Shown here piece after piece: positions 8,210-16,241 of a stretch of DNA of 45,721 nucleotides. The DNA is from Acrocarpospora catenulata. GTDB lineage: Bacteria > Actinomycetota > Actinomycetes > Streptosporangiales > Streptosporangiaceae. Position numbers and translations under genes: made by a program. The stretch is taken from positions 1 through 45,721 of the forward strand of contig NZ_JAHCST010000072.1 of the NCBI RefSeq assembly GCF_018476525.1, given 5' to 3'. The notes beneath the pieces are model-generated. The model was not told the DNA's origin, did not search any database, and was given only the letters and a program-made list of their open reading frames with translations. Each line of letters starts with the position of its first letter. Positions within the stretch are counted from its first letter, which is position 1.

Positions 8210-8959
8210 ATGGGGCGGAGTGGGCAGTCGCATATCGTGGCGATCGGTGGCGGTTCGTTCCGCCCGACCGACCGGTACGGGTTCTTCGAGGCGACCCCGC
8301 TGTTGCGGTACGTCCTTGACCTGACCGGCCAGGACCGCCCGAAGCTGGGCCTGCTGGCCACCGCCTCGGGCGACGACGCCGACTGGCTGCTCAAGATGTA
8401 CGGCGCGTTCCGCGACTGGGACGTCGAACTGAGCCACCTGACGGTCTTCCCGATGCCGAACGTGGCCGACCCCCGGGCCTGGATCCTGGAGCAGGACGCG
8501 ATCTACGTGAGCGGCGGCAGCGTGGCCAACCTGGCCGCGCTCTGGCGGCTGCACGGGTACGACGAGGCGCTGGAGGAGGCCTGGCAGGCGGGGGTGGTGC
8601 TGGCGGGCCAGAGCGCGGGGGCGCTGATCTGGCACGTGGGCGGCAACACCGACTCCTTCGGGCCGACGCTGCGGCCGTGGGCGGAGGGTCTCGGGCTGCT
8701 GCCGTACTCGTGCGGGGTGCACTACGACTCCGACGAGCAGCGGCGCGCGTTGCTGCACGAGTCGGTGGCCTCGGGCGAGCTGCCGGACGGGTACGCGGCC
8801 GACGAGGGGGTCGCGCTGCACTACGTGGGCACCGAGTTCATCCAGGCGGTGAGCGTGGAGCCGGCCGGATACGCGTACAAGGTGGAAAGAGATGGGGCGG
8901 GTGGGGTGAAGGAGTTCCGTATCGAACCCCGGCAGCTCGCGTCTACCCTGGACCTGTGA
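8210..8959 (+). CDS. Peptidase E-like protein (S51 family)
   Basis: 249 residues, ATG 8210 with GGGGAG close before it. The nucleophile elbow GQSAGALIW places Ser135, and GVHYDSDEQRR places His171, matching the S51 Ser-His arrangement (aspartyl dipeptidase / cyanophycinase group). GGGSF near the N-terminus is typical of the class I glutaminase-like fold. It probably cleaves small acidic dipeptides in the cytoplasm. Its stop overlaps the lipB start by four bases (GTGA), so the two are translationally coupled. Confidence 0.85.
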   Translation: MGRSGQSHIVAIGGGSFRPTDRYGFFEATPLLRYVLDLTGQDRPKLGLLATASGDDADWLLKMYGAFRDWDVELSHLTVFPMPNVADPRAWILEQDAIYVSGGSVANLAALWRLHGYDEALEEAWQAGVVLAGQSAGALIWHVGGNTDSFGPTLRPWAEGLGLLPYSCGVHYDSDEQRRALLHESVASGELPDGYAADEGVALHYVGTEFIQAVSVEPAGYAYKVERDGAGGVKEFRIEPRQLASTLDL

Positions 8960-9615
8960 GCAGGCTGGCGATCGTCCGACTAGGTGTCGATGTCCCCTAC
9001 GAGCAGGCCTGGGCCCTGCAGCGGCTGGCGCACCGGCGGCGGGTGAGCGGGGAGCTGGGCGATCTGTGCCTGGTCATGGAGCACGCGCCGGTCTACACGG
9101 CGGGTAAGCGTACCCGGGGGCCCGAGCGGCCGAGCGACGGCACGCCGGTGATCGACGTGGACCGGGGCGGCAAGGTCACCTGGCACGGGCCGGGACAGCT
9201 GGTGGTCTACCCGATCGTCGGGGTCTCCGACGTCACCGCGTACGTGCGGCTGCTTGAGGACGTGCTCGTCCACACCTGTGCCGACATGGGGGTGGTGGCC
9301 GGGCGGGTGCCGGGCAGCGGCGGGGCGTGGGCGCGGGGCGACGCCGCCCTCGGGCTGCCCGACCGGCGGCTCGGCGCGATCGGCATCCGGGTCCGCAACG
9401 GGGTGAGCATGCATGGCTTCGCCCTGAACTGCGCCAACGATCTGAGCTGGTACACCCGGATCATGTCCGCCACCGACACCGGCGTGACCTCCCTGTCGGC
9501 CGAGACCGGCCGCCGGATCACCGCCGAGGAGGTCATGCCGTACGCGGAGAAGCGCCTGGGCGAGGCGCTCGGCGCGCAGCTGTACGACCTGTACGAGGAG
9601 GACCTGCACCCCTAG
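8956..9615 (+). CDS. lipB: LipB-family octanoyltransferase homologue lacking the catalytic Cys and Lys
   Basis: 219 residues from GTG 8956, overlapping the previous gene by four bases. LipB moves octanoyl from acyl carrier protein to lipoyl domains through a Cys thioester helped by a Lys. The fold motifs are intact: RGGKVTWHGPGQL (about 74-86), GAIGIRV, and MHGFALN. The two catalytic positions are not. The family motif I(V/I)PCGIxDxxVTSL reads IMSATDTGVTSL (169-180): Cys is Ala172 and two residues are lost. The conserved Lys of DRK(I/V)AAIG is Arg138 in DRRLGAIG. The frame is uninterrupted, so this is not an obvious sequencing slip. It may be inactive, repurposed, or backed up by another enzyme elsewhere. 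Confidence 0.85.
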   Translation: MSRLAIVRLGVDVPYEQAWALQRLAHRRRVSGELGDLCLVMEHAPVYTAGKRTRGPERPSDGTPVIDVDRGGKVTWHGPGQLVVYPIVGVSDVTAYVRLLEDVLVHTCADMGVVAGRVPGSGGAWARGDAALGLPDRRLGAIGIRVRNGVSMHGFALNCANDLSWYTRIMSATDTGVTSLSAETGRRITAEEVMPYAEKRLGEALGAQLYDLYEEDLHP

Positions 9616-10088
9616 GGCAGCACCGAGCCGGTGAGCCGGCCGGTGGGGTGGTAGACGGCGCACATCACGTCGCGGTCGCCGTCGGCCCAGGTCTCCGCGG
9701 TCGGCATGATCGGGTAGTAGGCCAGATCCCGGCGGCTGCCCCGCCACAGCTTCGTGTAGCGGTCGCCGCAGCTCCGCCAGGCGAACGTGGTCAGCGCCGC
9801 CGGGTCGTACGGGCCGTCGGGCACGTGGGTGAAGCCGTAGGACTGGTTGTCGGCGCCCAGGGCGCAGGGCGTGTAGCGCACCAGGCGCTCGCCCGCCTCC
9901 GGCGAGTACGCCGGGTCGCTGAAGCACTCGCCGCCCTCGATCAGCAGGATGCCGCTCGTCTGGGCGGTGATGAAGGTCTCCGTCTTGACCGTGGGCTGGA
10001 CGGGCGGCACCACGAAGAGCGCGCCGAGCGCGGCGACGGCGGGGAGCAGGCTCAGCGGGCGGGCCGCCGCCCGCGGTGTCGTCGCCAT
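9612..10088 (-). CDS. Septum-formation-family membrane-anchored secreted protein
   Basis: 158 residues from the ATG at 10088, preceded by AAAGG; a longer reading to 10163 adds a poorly supported head. One N-terminal hydrophobic segment (about 12-28) should act as signal or anchor. The outside part holds GGECF, a following TPC, YGFTHVPDGPY, a WRSC, and ETWADGDRDVMC with a final LTGS, the pattern of the actinobacterial septum-formation domain (PF13845), with four or more conserved Cys that could pair. The role in the family is not well defined. Its stop codon overlaps the lipB stop tail to tail in CCTAGG. Confidence 0.65.
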   Translation of the reverse strand: MATTPRAAARPLSLLPAVAALGALFVVPPVQPTVKTETFITAQTSGILLIEGGECFSDPAYSPEAGERLVRYTPCALGADNQSYGFTHVPDGPYDPAALTTFAWRSCGDRYTKLWRGSRRDLAYYPIMPTAETWADGDRDVMCAVYHPTGRLTGSVLP

Positions 10089-10175
10089 CCGTCTGCCTTT
10101 CCCCAGTTCACACACGATCCGTGGCCGATAGTAAGCGGCTTTTACCAAACTCCAGGCAAACATGGGATGACCGGT

Positions 10176-10233
10176 ACATTGACGATCATGAGTTCACCTT
10201 TCCGCAAGTCAGGGGACAGGTGATCGTCAATGT
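10176..10233. promoter_or_regulatory. 13-bp inverted repeat in divergent promoter region
   Basis: ACATTGACGATCA (10176-10188) and TGATCGTCAATGT (10221-10233) are perfect inverted copies 32 bases apart, between the divergent septum-formation-like gene and the phosphoesterase gene. They could be paired operator half-sites or a long leader hairpin. A single GTTCACC (10192-10198), like one PhoP half-site, lies in the loop. Confidence 0.55.
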
Positions 10234-10306
10234 TGCGTGGGTGAATTCGATGGCGTCCGCCTTGCACTCGCAGTGGACGAGATCGTTTGCTTGGAGAGAA
10301 CTAAAA

Positions 10307-11974
10307 GTGAATGAGCCCAGGAAGCCGTGGCCGATCAAGTCCCGGCAGGCCAAGTTCGGTGCGATCGGCGCAGGTGCGCTGCTGCTCGCCGGCCTGGTGG
10401 TAGCCCCCGCCGCCATCAGCGCCGCCGCGCCGCCGAAGTACCCGGCCGCCGAGGTGCACAAGCCGACCCCGATTCCCGACCGACTCATCCTCATCCCCAC
10501 CGCCACCCCGGCCACCAGCCAGCGCGTGTCGTGGCGGGCCGAGGCAGCCCAGGTTGACGCCCAGGCCCAGATCCTGGAGGCGCCACGCGCGCTCGGCCAG
10601 GTCGTGCCGGCCGCCGGTGCGGTGGCCACCGTCCAGGCCATCGCGAGCGTCCCGGTGAACACCACGCTCGGGTACGCCTCGACCTACCACACCGTCGAGT
10701 TCACCGGGCTGAAGCCGAACACCCGCTACACCTACCGGGTCGGCGACGGCACCAACTGGAGCGAGTGGGTCGACTTCACCACGGCCGCCGCCGCTTTCGA
10801 GCCGTTCTCCTTCATCTACTACGGTGACGCGCAGAACTACATCGACTCGGCCGTGCCGCGCGTGTTCCGCCAGGCGTTCGCCGACCGGCCGCAGGCCAAG
10901 GCGATCGTCAACGCCGGTGACCTCATCGACTCCGCCAACAGCGAGGAGCAGTGGGGCCAGTGGTTCAAGGCCGGCGGCTTCATCGACGGCCAGGTCAACA
11001 ACATCTCGATCCCGGGCAACCACGAGTACAGCGGCGGCCTGTCCAACTTCTGGCGGCCGCAGTTCCCGTACCCGGACAACGGGCCCGGCAACGCCGAGCT
11101 CAAGCAGACCGTCTACAGCGTTGACTACCAGGGCGTGCGGTTCATCGGCCTGGACAGCAACGTCCAGAGCAACGCCACGCTGATGGCCGCGCAGACCGCG
11201 TGGCTGGAGGGCCTGCTCAAGGACAACCCGAACAAGTGGACCGTGGTGACCTTCCACCACCCCGTGTACTCCACCACCGGCACCCGGAACAACCCGAACG
11301 TGCGCGCCCAGTGGGCGCCGCTGTTCGAGAAGTACGGCGTGGACCTGGTCCTGCAGGGCCACGACCACTCCTACGGCCGGGGCAACCAGGTCGCGGCCCG
11401 CCAGTCGGCCACGGTGCACAACGGCGTGGCGTACGTCGTGTCGGTCTCCGGCGGCAAGATGTACGCGCTCAACAACGGCGAGAACTGGACGGGCAACGGC
11501 GCCGAGGTCATCAGCAGCAGCCAGAACACCCAGCTCTACCAGCTCATCGACGTCACCAAGGACGCCGTCACGTTCGAGGCCCGGTACGCCAACGGCGAGC
11601 ACCACGACGGGTTCGTGATCCGCAAGAACGACAAGGGCGAGCGGACCGTCAACGAGCTGCGCACCCCCGAGAACACCGTGGGCGAGCAGGTCATCGTCGA
11701 CAAGACCGAGGCCTGGAAGCAGGCCGAGATCAAGGTCTCGGCGTACGGCTACGACCCGGGCGAGAAGGTGGCCGTCTGGTGGCGTAAGCAGGCCGACAGC
11801 ACCGACCGCGGCAAGGACGAGCAGCTGATCGGCTACGTGAACGCCGATGAGCTGGGCCGGGTCGTGGAGACCATCCGCGTGCCCGCCGCCACGCAGAAGG
11901 GCGACAGCTACGTGGTCTACCTGGACAGCCAGAACCAGAAGATCACCAGCCCCGCCATCACCGTGAGCAAGTGA
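10307..11974 (+). CDS. Secreted calcineurin-like metallophosphoesterase (purple acid phosphatase type)
   Basis: 555 residues from GTG 10307 with GGAGAG at 10293-10298. An N-terminal basic stretch and hydrophobic segment (about 16-40, ending AAISAAAPP) form a signal peptide. Then a fibronectin-III-like purple acid phosphatase N-domain (GLKPNTRYTYRVGDG), the metallophosphoesterase core with YYGDAQN, VNAGDLID, GNHEY, FHHPVYS and GHDHSYGRG, all the metal-ligand blocks, and a C-terminal beta domain (YGYDPGEKVAVWW) that resembles an Ig-like tail. It should release phosphate outside the cell. It ends before a strong hairpin. Confidence 0.9.
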   Translation: MNEPRKPWPIKSRQAKFGAIGAGALLLAGLVVAPAAISAAAPPKYPAAEVHKPTPIPDRLILIPTATPATSQRVSWRAEAAQVDAQAQILEAPRALGQVVPAAGAVATVQAIASVPVNTTLGYASTYHTVEFTGLKPNTRYTYRVGDGTNWSEWVDFTTAAAAFEPFSFIYYGDAQNYIDSAVPRVFRQAFADRPQAKAIVNAGDLIDSANSEEQWGQWFKAGGFIDGQVNNISIPGNHEYSGGLSNFWRPQFPYPDNGPGNAELKQTVYSVDYQGVRFIGLDSNVQSNATLMAAQTAWLEGLLKDNPNKWTVVTFHHPVYSTTGTRNNPNVRAQWAPLFEKYGVDLVLQGHDHSYGRGNQVAARQSATVHNGVAYVVSVSGGKMYALNNGENWTGNGAEVISSSQNTQLYQLIDVTKDAVTFEARYANGEHHDGFVIRKNDKGERTVNELRTPENTVGEQVIVDKTEAWKQAEIKVSAYGYDPGEKVAVWWRKQADSTDRGKDEQLIGYVNADELGRVVETIRVPAATQKGDSYVVYLDSQNQKITSPAITVSK

Positions 11975-12008
11975 ACCACCCCGGATCACCCCTGAGCAGG
12001 TGATCCAC

Positions 12009-12043
12009 CCCGGGTGAGGCCGTACCCATCGGCCTCACCCGGG
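12009..12043 (+). terminator. Terminator after phosphoesterase
   Basis: CCCGGGTGAGGCC and GGCCTCACCCGGG form a perfect 13-bp stem with loop GTACCCATC, 35 bases after the stop codon and 22 before the next start codon. It is followed by TCTTCG. Confidence 0.75.
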
Positions 12044-12064
12044 TCTTCGCACAGGAGCCACCCC

Positions 12065-12709
12065 TTGATCCGCCGCTTTCTCGCACGCCTCGCCGTGCTG
12101 TTCATTGCCTCTGTTTTCGCCATGGCGGTCCCCTTACCGGCCACAGCGCATCCGTTCGGGGACCCGTCCACGGCCAGGGTCGGCGCCCAGGGCTCCCGGG
12201 TGACCATCGTCTGGCTGGCCGCCGCGGACGACTGGGTGGCGCTCGGCCGCAGGCTCGGTGCGTTCGAGGACCCGGCCGCGGGCGTCGACACCTCACTGAC
12301 CGGCGAGCAGAAGCTCGCCCGGTCCACGGCGGTGCGCGACTACCTGCTGTCCAAGGTCGGGGTGACCCAGGCCGGACGTCCGTGCGCGGGCGAACTGGCG
12401 CCGCTGGAGCAGATACTCGACCAGGGCGCCCGGTTCAGCTTCGCGTGCGCGGAGCCCGTGGTGGACGTGGATGTGCGGATCAGCCTGCTGACCGACATGC
12501 ACGAGGCGTACCGCACCGCGCTCACCGCCGAGGCACCCGCCACGCCCGCGCAGGCGATGCTCACCGCAACGACCGACACCCAGCGCCTGCGCTTCGACTC
12601 GGCCACGGGCGGCCTGTCCCTCGCGGTGCCCGCCGTCGCGCTGGTGGGCGTGCTCGGCGCGCTGGGCCTGTTCCTGGTACGCCACCGGAAGGCGGGCGCG
12701 GGCGCATGA
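12065..12709 (+). CDS. Secreted, C-terminally anchored protein upstream of a metal exporter
   Basis: 214 residues if translated from TTG 12065, preferred because AGGAG (12053-12057) sits 7 bases before it; the in-frame ATG at 12014 lies inside the terminator hairpin. A signal peptide ends at PLPATAHP. The mature part has two Cys (one near residue 104 in GRPCAG and one in FSFACAEP) and ends with a single membrane helix (VPAVALVGVLGALGLFLV) and a basic tail. I do not recognise a named domain. The stop overlaps the exporter ATG (ATGA), so it likely works with it, for example in metal handling outside the membrane. Confidence 0.75.
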   Translation: MIRRFLARLAVLFIASVFAMAVPLPATAHPFGDPSTARVGAQGSRVTIVWLAAADDWVALGRRLGAFEDPAAGVDTSLTGEQKLARSTAVRDYLLSKVGVTQAGRPCAGELAPLEQILDQGARFSFACAEPVVDVDVRISLLTDMHEAYRTALTAEAPATPAQAMLTATTDTQRLRFDSATGGLSLAVPAVALVGVLGALGLFLVRHRKAGAGA

Positions 12710-13479
12710 ACGGGACCACCGAGCAGGAGAACTACCTGATCACGCTGTTCGACGGCGCGGGCGCCTTCTGGCTGATGATGGCCGTCGCGCTGGGGGTGGG
12801 CGCGCTGCACGCGGTCGCGCCCGGGCACGGCAAGAGCGTCACGGCGGCGTACCTGATCGGGACACACGGCCGCTATCGGGACGCGGTGCGCCTGGGTGTG
12901 GTGGTGGCGCTGATGCACACGGTGTCGGTGCTCGCGCTCGCGCTGGCCTGGGCGGGCCTGACCAGCGGAGTCGTCGGGACCAAGGCCGTCACCAGCTGGT
13001 TGCAGGTGCTCGCGGGCGCGGTCGTGATCGGCGTCGGCGCGCACCTGACGTACCGGCATCTCCGCGACCGCCGGGCGCACGGGCATGGACACGGGCACGG
13101 CCACGGCCACGGCCACGGACATGGGCACGGCCACGATGAGCTGGTGGATCCGTGGTCGCGGCGGGGGCTCATCGCGCTCGCGCTGTCCGGCGGGCTGGTC
13201 CCCTCGCCGTCGGCGTTCATCGTGCTGGTGAGCGGACTGCTCACCGGGCGGGCGCTGGACGCCGTCGTGCTGGTGCTGGTGTTCGGCGCCGGGATGGCGA
13301 TCACGCTGACCGGTGTCGGGGTGGTGACCGTGCGCGGCGCCGCGCTGCTGAGCCGCCGTACCTGGGACCTGCCCCTGATCCGCGCGGCCGCGTCCTGGAC
13401 GCCCGCGCTGGCGGGTGTCGCGGTGGCCGCCGGGGGGTGCCTCTACCTGGCCACCGCCGTCACAGCGCTGGCTACCTGA
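12706..13479 (+). CDS. NicO/RcnA-type nickel-cobalt transporter
   Basis: 257 residues. HAVAPGHGKSVTAAYLIG near residue 33 is the family signature in the first helices, and GLVPSPSAFIVL is the second conserved block. Between helices 3 and 4 lies an HGHGHG-type run (about residues 125-145), a typical metal-binding loop. It should move Ni2+ or Co2+ across the membrane, probably outwards like RcnA. It is translationally coupled to the preceding secreted protein. Cobalt is also the metal of the cobalamin genes 10 kb away, but no shared control is seen. Confidence 0.85.
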   Translation: MNGTTEQENYLITLFDGAGAFWLMMAVALGVGALHAVAPGHGKSVTAAYLIGTHGRYRDAVRLGVVVALMHTVSVLALALAWAGLTSGVVGTKAVTSWLQVLAGAVVIGVGAHLTYRHLRDRRAHGHGHGHGHGHGHGHGHGHDELVDPWSRRGLIALALSGGLVPSPSAFIVLVSGLLTGRALDAVVLVLVFGAGMAITLTGVGVVTVRGAALLSRRTWDLPLIRAAASWTPALAGVAVAAGGCLYLATAVTALAT

Positions 13480-13507
13480 GGGCCGCCGAAACCGCCACAA
13501 TGGCGAG

Positions 13508-14503
13508 ATGTCCCCCCTCGCGAGGATCGCGGCCTATGTCATCGCGATCGCCGTACACGCCTTCACTCTCGCGTTCGCCGGAACGGGTCTGCTGCTCATC
13601 CTGCTCAACCCGGGCTTCCTCCCGTTCTGGCTGCTGGGCGCCCTGCTCATCGGCATCGGTGTGCTCCTGCGTCCCCGCACCGCCCGCCTCTCCCCCGGCG
13701 CCGAGATCCTCTCCCGGGAATCCGCCCCCGCCCTGTACCGCCTGGCCGACCAGGTGGCCGAGGCTACCGGCGTGCCGCGACCGGAGGCGGTGGCGGTGCT
13801 CGACCTCGGCCTGGGGGCGGACTTTCGGCGGACCGGGCTCGACCGGCGGCCGGTGCTGACCATCGGCGTGCCGCTCTGGCTGGCGCTCAGCCCCGCCCAG
13901 CGGGTCGCCCTGCTGGCGAGGGCCTGCGCGAGCACCCGGACGGATCTGGGCGTGATCGTCGGCGGGGCGCTCACCACGCTGGGCGAGGTACGGGCCGCGC
14001 TGTTCGGCGGCGGGGTGAACTCCTCCCGGCAGCGGGCACACGAGGACATGGCGCTGACCCTGGGCGCGTGGGCGCCGGAGACCACCTATGACGCGGCCGG
14101 GCAGATGGGCAGGGGGCTGGGACGGCTGATCGGCTGGCCGGCGCTGCTGGCCGAGTGGGCGCTGCGCCGGTTGACCCGGGGGCGGCTGGCCCAGGAGGCC
14201 GAGCTGGCACGCCAGGCCGCCGAGCGGGTGGCGGGCCAGGCCGCGGTGCGCGAGCTGACCGCGCTGCTGGAGTCCCGTCGCTACCTGGCCCCGCTCCAGG
14301 CCGCCGCGCTGCGCGGCGAGGACCTCACGGCCATCCGCCGGGCCGCGCTGGACCGCGCGGAACTCCGGGAGCTCGAACGGGTCCCCGCACGCCCGGACCC
14401 CGCTCCCGCGCTGCCGTCCGCCGCGGCCGAGTCCGCGCGGGTGGATCAGGAGCTCCAGGCTGTGTACGCCCGTGCCGTGCAAGGGCTGGGGCTGCTCTCG
14501 TGA
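13508..14503 (+). CDS. Membrane protein with an M48-like domain lacking the zinc motif
   Basis: 331 residues from ATG 13508. Two adjacent N-terminal membrane helices (about 5-50), then a region like the start of M48 peptidases: RLSPGAEILSRESAPALYRLADQVA, VPRPEAVAVLD and, where M48 enzymes read LSPEERxAVLAHELGH, the sequence LSPAQRVALLARACAS (about 117-132). Both zinc-binding His and the catalytic Glu are absent, so it is probably not a protease. The C-terminal half is Ala/Arg-rich and helical. It lies directly before lipA, but no link in function is apparent. Confidence 0.6.
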   Translation: MSPLARIAAYVIAIAVHAFTLAFAGTGLLLILLNPGFLPFWLLGALLIGIGVLLRPRTARLSPGAEILSRESAPALYRLADQVAEATGVPRPEAVAVLDLGLGADFRRTGLDRRPVLTIGVPLWLALSPAQRVALLARACASTRTDLGVIVGGALTTLGEVRAALFGGGVNSSRQRAHEDMALTLGAWAPETTYDAAGQMGRGLGRLIGWPALLAEWALRRLTRGRLAQEAELARQAAERVAGQAAVRELTALLESRRYLAPLQAAALRGEDLTAIRRAALDRAELRELERVPARPDPAPALPSAAAESARVDQELQAVYARAVQGLGLLS

Positions 14504-14531
14504 GCTCCGGTGGTTGACATAAGCTGGCGGG

Positions 14532-15467
14532 GTGAGCGTCGCACCTGAAGGCCGCAAGCTCCTCCGCCTGGAGGTTCGCAACAGCCAGACCCCCATCGAA
14601 CGTAAGCCGCCGTGGATCAAGACCCGGCTCAGGACCGGGCCGGAGTACACGGAGCTGAAATCCCTGGTCCGCCGGGAGGGGCTGCACACCGTCTGCGAAG
14701 AAGCCGGGTGTCCCAACATCTACGAATGCTGGGAGGACCGCGAGGCGACCTTCCTGATCGGGGGCGACCAGTGCACCCGGCGGTGTGACTTCTGCCAGAT
14801 CGACACCGGCAAGCCCAAGGAGTACGACACCGACGAGCCGCGCCGGGTGGCCGAGTCGGTCCAGCAGATGGGCCTGCGGTACGCGACGGTCACCGGTGTG
14901 GCCCGCGACGACCTGCCCGACGGGGGCGCCTGGCTCTACGCCGAGACCGCCCGCCAGATCCACGCCCTGCTCCCCGGCTGCGGCGTGGAGCTCCTGGTTC
15001 CCGACTTCAACGGCGACCGCGCCCAGCTGGAGGAGGTCTTCTCCGCCCGCCCCGAGGTCTTCGCCCACAACATCGAGACCGTCCCCCGCATCTTCCGCAG
15101 CATCCGCCCCGCGTTCCGCTACGACCGCTCCCTGTCGGTCCTCACCACGGCCCGCGAGGCCGGTCTGGTCACCAAGTCCAACCTCATCCTCGGCATGGGC
15201 GAAACCCGCGAGGAGATCGTCCAGGCCATGCACGACCTCCACAACGCCGGCTGCGACCTCCTCACCATCACCCAGTACCTGCGCCCCACCCCCCGCCACC
15301 ACCCCGTGGACCGCTGGGTCAAGCCAGAAGAGTTCGTCGAACTCCAATCCGAAGCCGAATCCATCGGCTTCGCCGGCGTCCTCTCCGGCCCCCTGGTCCG
15401 CTCCTCCTACCGCGCGGGCCGCCTCTACCAGCAGGCCATCCAGCGACGCGCGACCACCACGTCCTGA
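14532..15467 (+). CDS. lipA: Lipoyl synthase (radical SAM)
   Basis: 311 residues from GTG 14532; the N-terminus MSVAPEGRK followed by [16 protein letters not shown] fits actinobacterial LipA. The auxiliary cluster is Cys55, Cys60, Cys66 ([12 protein letters not shown]) and the radical-SAM cluster is Cys81, Cys85, Cys88 (CTRRCDFC); the conserved C-terminal VRSSYRAG supplies the Ser ligand. It inserts sulfur at C6 and C8 of protein-bound octanoyl groups, acting after LipB on SucB and similar E2 proteins. All key residues are intact, in contrast to the lipB homologue upstream. Confidence 0.97.
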   Translation: MSVAPEGRKLLRLEVRNSQTPIERKPPWIKTRLRTGPEYTELKSLVRREGLHTVCEEAGCPNIYECWEDREATFLIGGDQCTRRCDFCQIDTGKPKEYDTDEPRRVAESVQQMGLRYATVTGVARDDLPDGGAWLYAETARQIHALLPGCGVELLVPDFNGDRAQLEEVFSARPEVFAHNIETVPRIFRSIRPAFRYDRSLSVLTTAREAGLVTKSNLILGMGETREEIVQAMHDLHNAGCDLLTITQYLRPTPRHHPVDRWVKPEEFVELQSEAESIGFAGVLSGPLVRSSYRAGRLYQQAIQRRATTTS

Positions 15468-15480
15468 GCGGTCGGGGGAA

Positions 15481-15882
15481 TCAGGCGCTCTGCCGTGCCG
15501 CGCCGGTTCTGATCTGCTGGATCCGCTGTTTGGTCAGTCCGAGGAGCTCGCCGATGTCGGCGTCGGACAGGCCAAGCGCGTGAAGTTGGCTGATGCGGGC
15601 CCTGGCGGTACGGGTGTAGTCGTCGGCGATCGCGGCGGCCCTTCGCTGAAGCTCGGCGAAGGCCGCCAGATCCGCCTCCGTCACTCCTGGCAACGTGTAG
15701 TGGAAGACCGGGGCCGGCGGTACTTCGCGGTCCGAGAACAGGAACGGCAGTCCTTCGGCGATGTCGCCGTGCAACTCCTTCAGAGAACGCGCGGACATCC
15801 CCCCTGCCACGCCCTCCAGGCTGGCCAGCCAGAGCGGCCCGTTCTTGGTCACGTGCACATCAACGCGATCATTGACGGCCAT
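15481..15882 (-). CDS. HicB-like protein with C-terminal helix-turn-helix
   Basis: 133 residues. The first part (about 8-50: GPLWLASLEGVAGGMSARSL) follows the HicB antitoxin pattern of a beta strand, a conserved Gly and Ser, and an amphipathic helix. The C-terminus (LGLSDADIGELLGLTKQRIQQ, about 105-125) is a helix-turn-helix. Its ATG overlaps the stop of the preceding gene by one base (TGATG), so they are translationally coupled. It probably represses its own promoter and could be an antitoxin. The partner is not a recognisable HicA, so the toxin-antitoxin reading is an inference. Confidence 0.6.
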   Translation of the reverse strand: MAVNDRVDVHVTKNGPLWLASLEGVAGGMSARSLKELHGDIAEGLPFLFSDREVPPAPVFHYTLPGVTEADLAAFAELQRRAAAIADDYTRTARARISQLHALGLSDADIGELLGLTKQRIQQIRTGAARQSA

Positions 15883-16127
15883 CAGCCCTCCAGCCAGTCG
15901 TCGCCGAACAGATGCGCCAGCCCCTGCTCAAGGGCGGACACCAGGTACGGAGTCTCGCCAGGATAGAGGGGGACGATCGCACGTGCGGCCACTCGACCCT
16001 CTGCGTCCCAAAGCAAGAGGAAGCGTTGCCGCTTACCGGTCTCAGCCCAGTCGCAGCGCAACCCCTTCGCTCGGGCGAGCGCGACGATCCGATCACGAAT
16101 CCCCGCGTACGAGTCTCGTTCTACCAC
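15882..16127 (-). CDS. Small protein of unknown function coupled to a HicB-like gene
   Basis: 81 residues from GTG 16127; upstream in-frame starts at 16157 (GTG) and 16163 (TTG) would add a head with AT-ending codons, including a rare TTA, that also overlaps a palindrome and a TATAGT box (16137-16142). That box is placed so that transcription could start at GTG 16127, giving a leaderless message. The protein is alpha/beta in character: SYAGIRDRIVALARAKGL, FLLLWDAEGRVAARAIVPLY, then a C-terminal helix ending LFGDDWLEG. No family recognised; no HicA Gly-Ser-His motif. Candidate toxin partner by position only. Confidence 0.55.
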   Translation of the reverse strand: MVERDSYAGIRDRIVALARAKGLRCDWAETGKRQRFLLLWDAEGRVAARAIVPLYPGETPYLVSALEQGLAHLFGDDWLEG

Positions 16128-16136
16128 ACGCGGCAG

Positions 16137-16174
16137 ACTATATCCCTTGTCTAACACCGACAACAGCTATTGTC
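16137..16174 (-). promoter_or_regulatory. Promoter and palindromic operator of the HicB-like pair
   Basis: GACAACAGCTATTGTC (16159-16174) is a near-perfect 16-bp palindrome. On the minus strand it contains TTGTCG, a possible -35, followed 15 bases later by TATAGT (16142-16137), a good -10. A repressor bound there would cover the -35. The helix-turn-helix protein encoded at the end of the operon is the obvious candidate. Confidence 0.45.
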
Positions 16175-16241
16175 ACCAGTTTGATATGGAGGATGCCGAT
16201 ATAGGCGAAAAGATCCGCGTCCAGGGAGTCAGCGCGGGCCG

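Noticed and set aside
10106-10198. PhoP (PHO) boxes before the phosphoesterase
   Set aside because: Two GTTCAC sequences are present (10106, 10192) but neither has the required direct repeat 11 bases away.
10301-11989. 562-codon open frame on the minus strand
   Set aside because: Antisense to the phosphoesterase, whose metal motifs are complete; the antisense product is Val/Leu/Gly/Arg-rich without motifs.
14514-14520. TTGACAT as -35 of lipA
   Set aside because: A -10 at normal spacing would fall inside the lipA coding region after the conserved N-terminus has begun.
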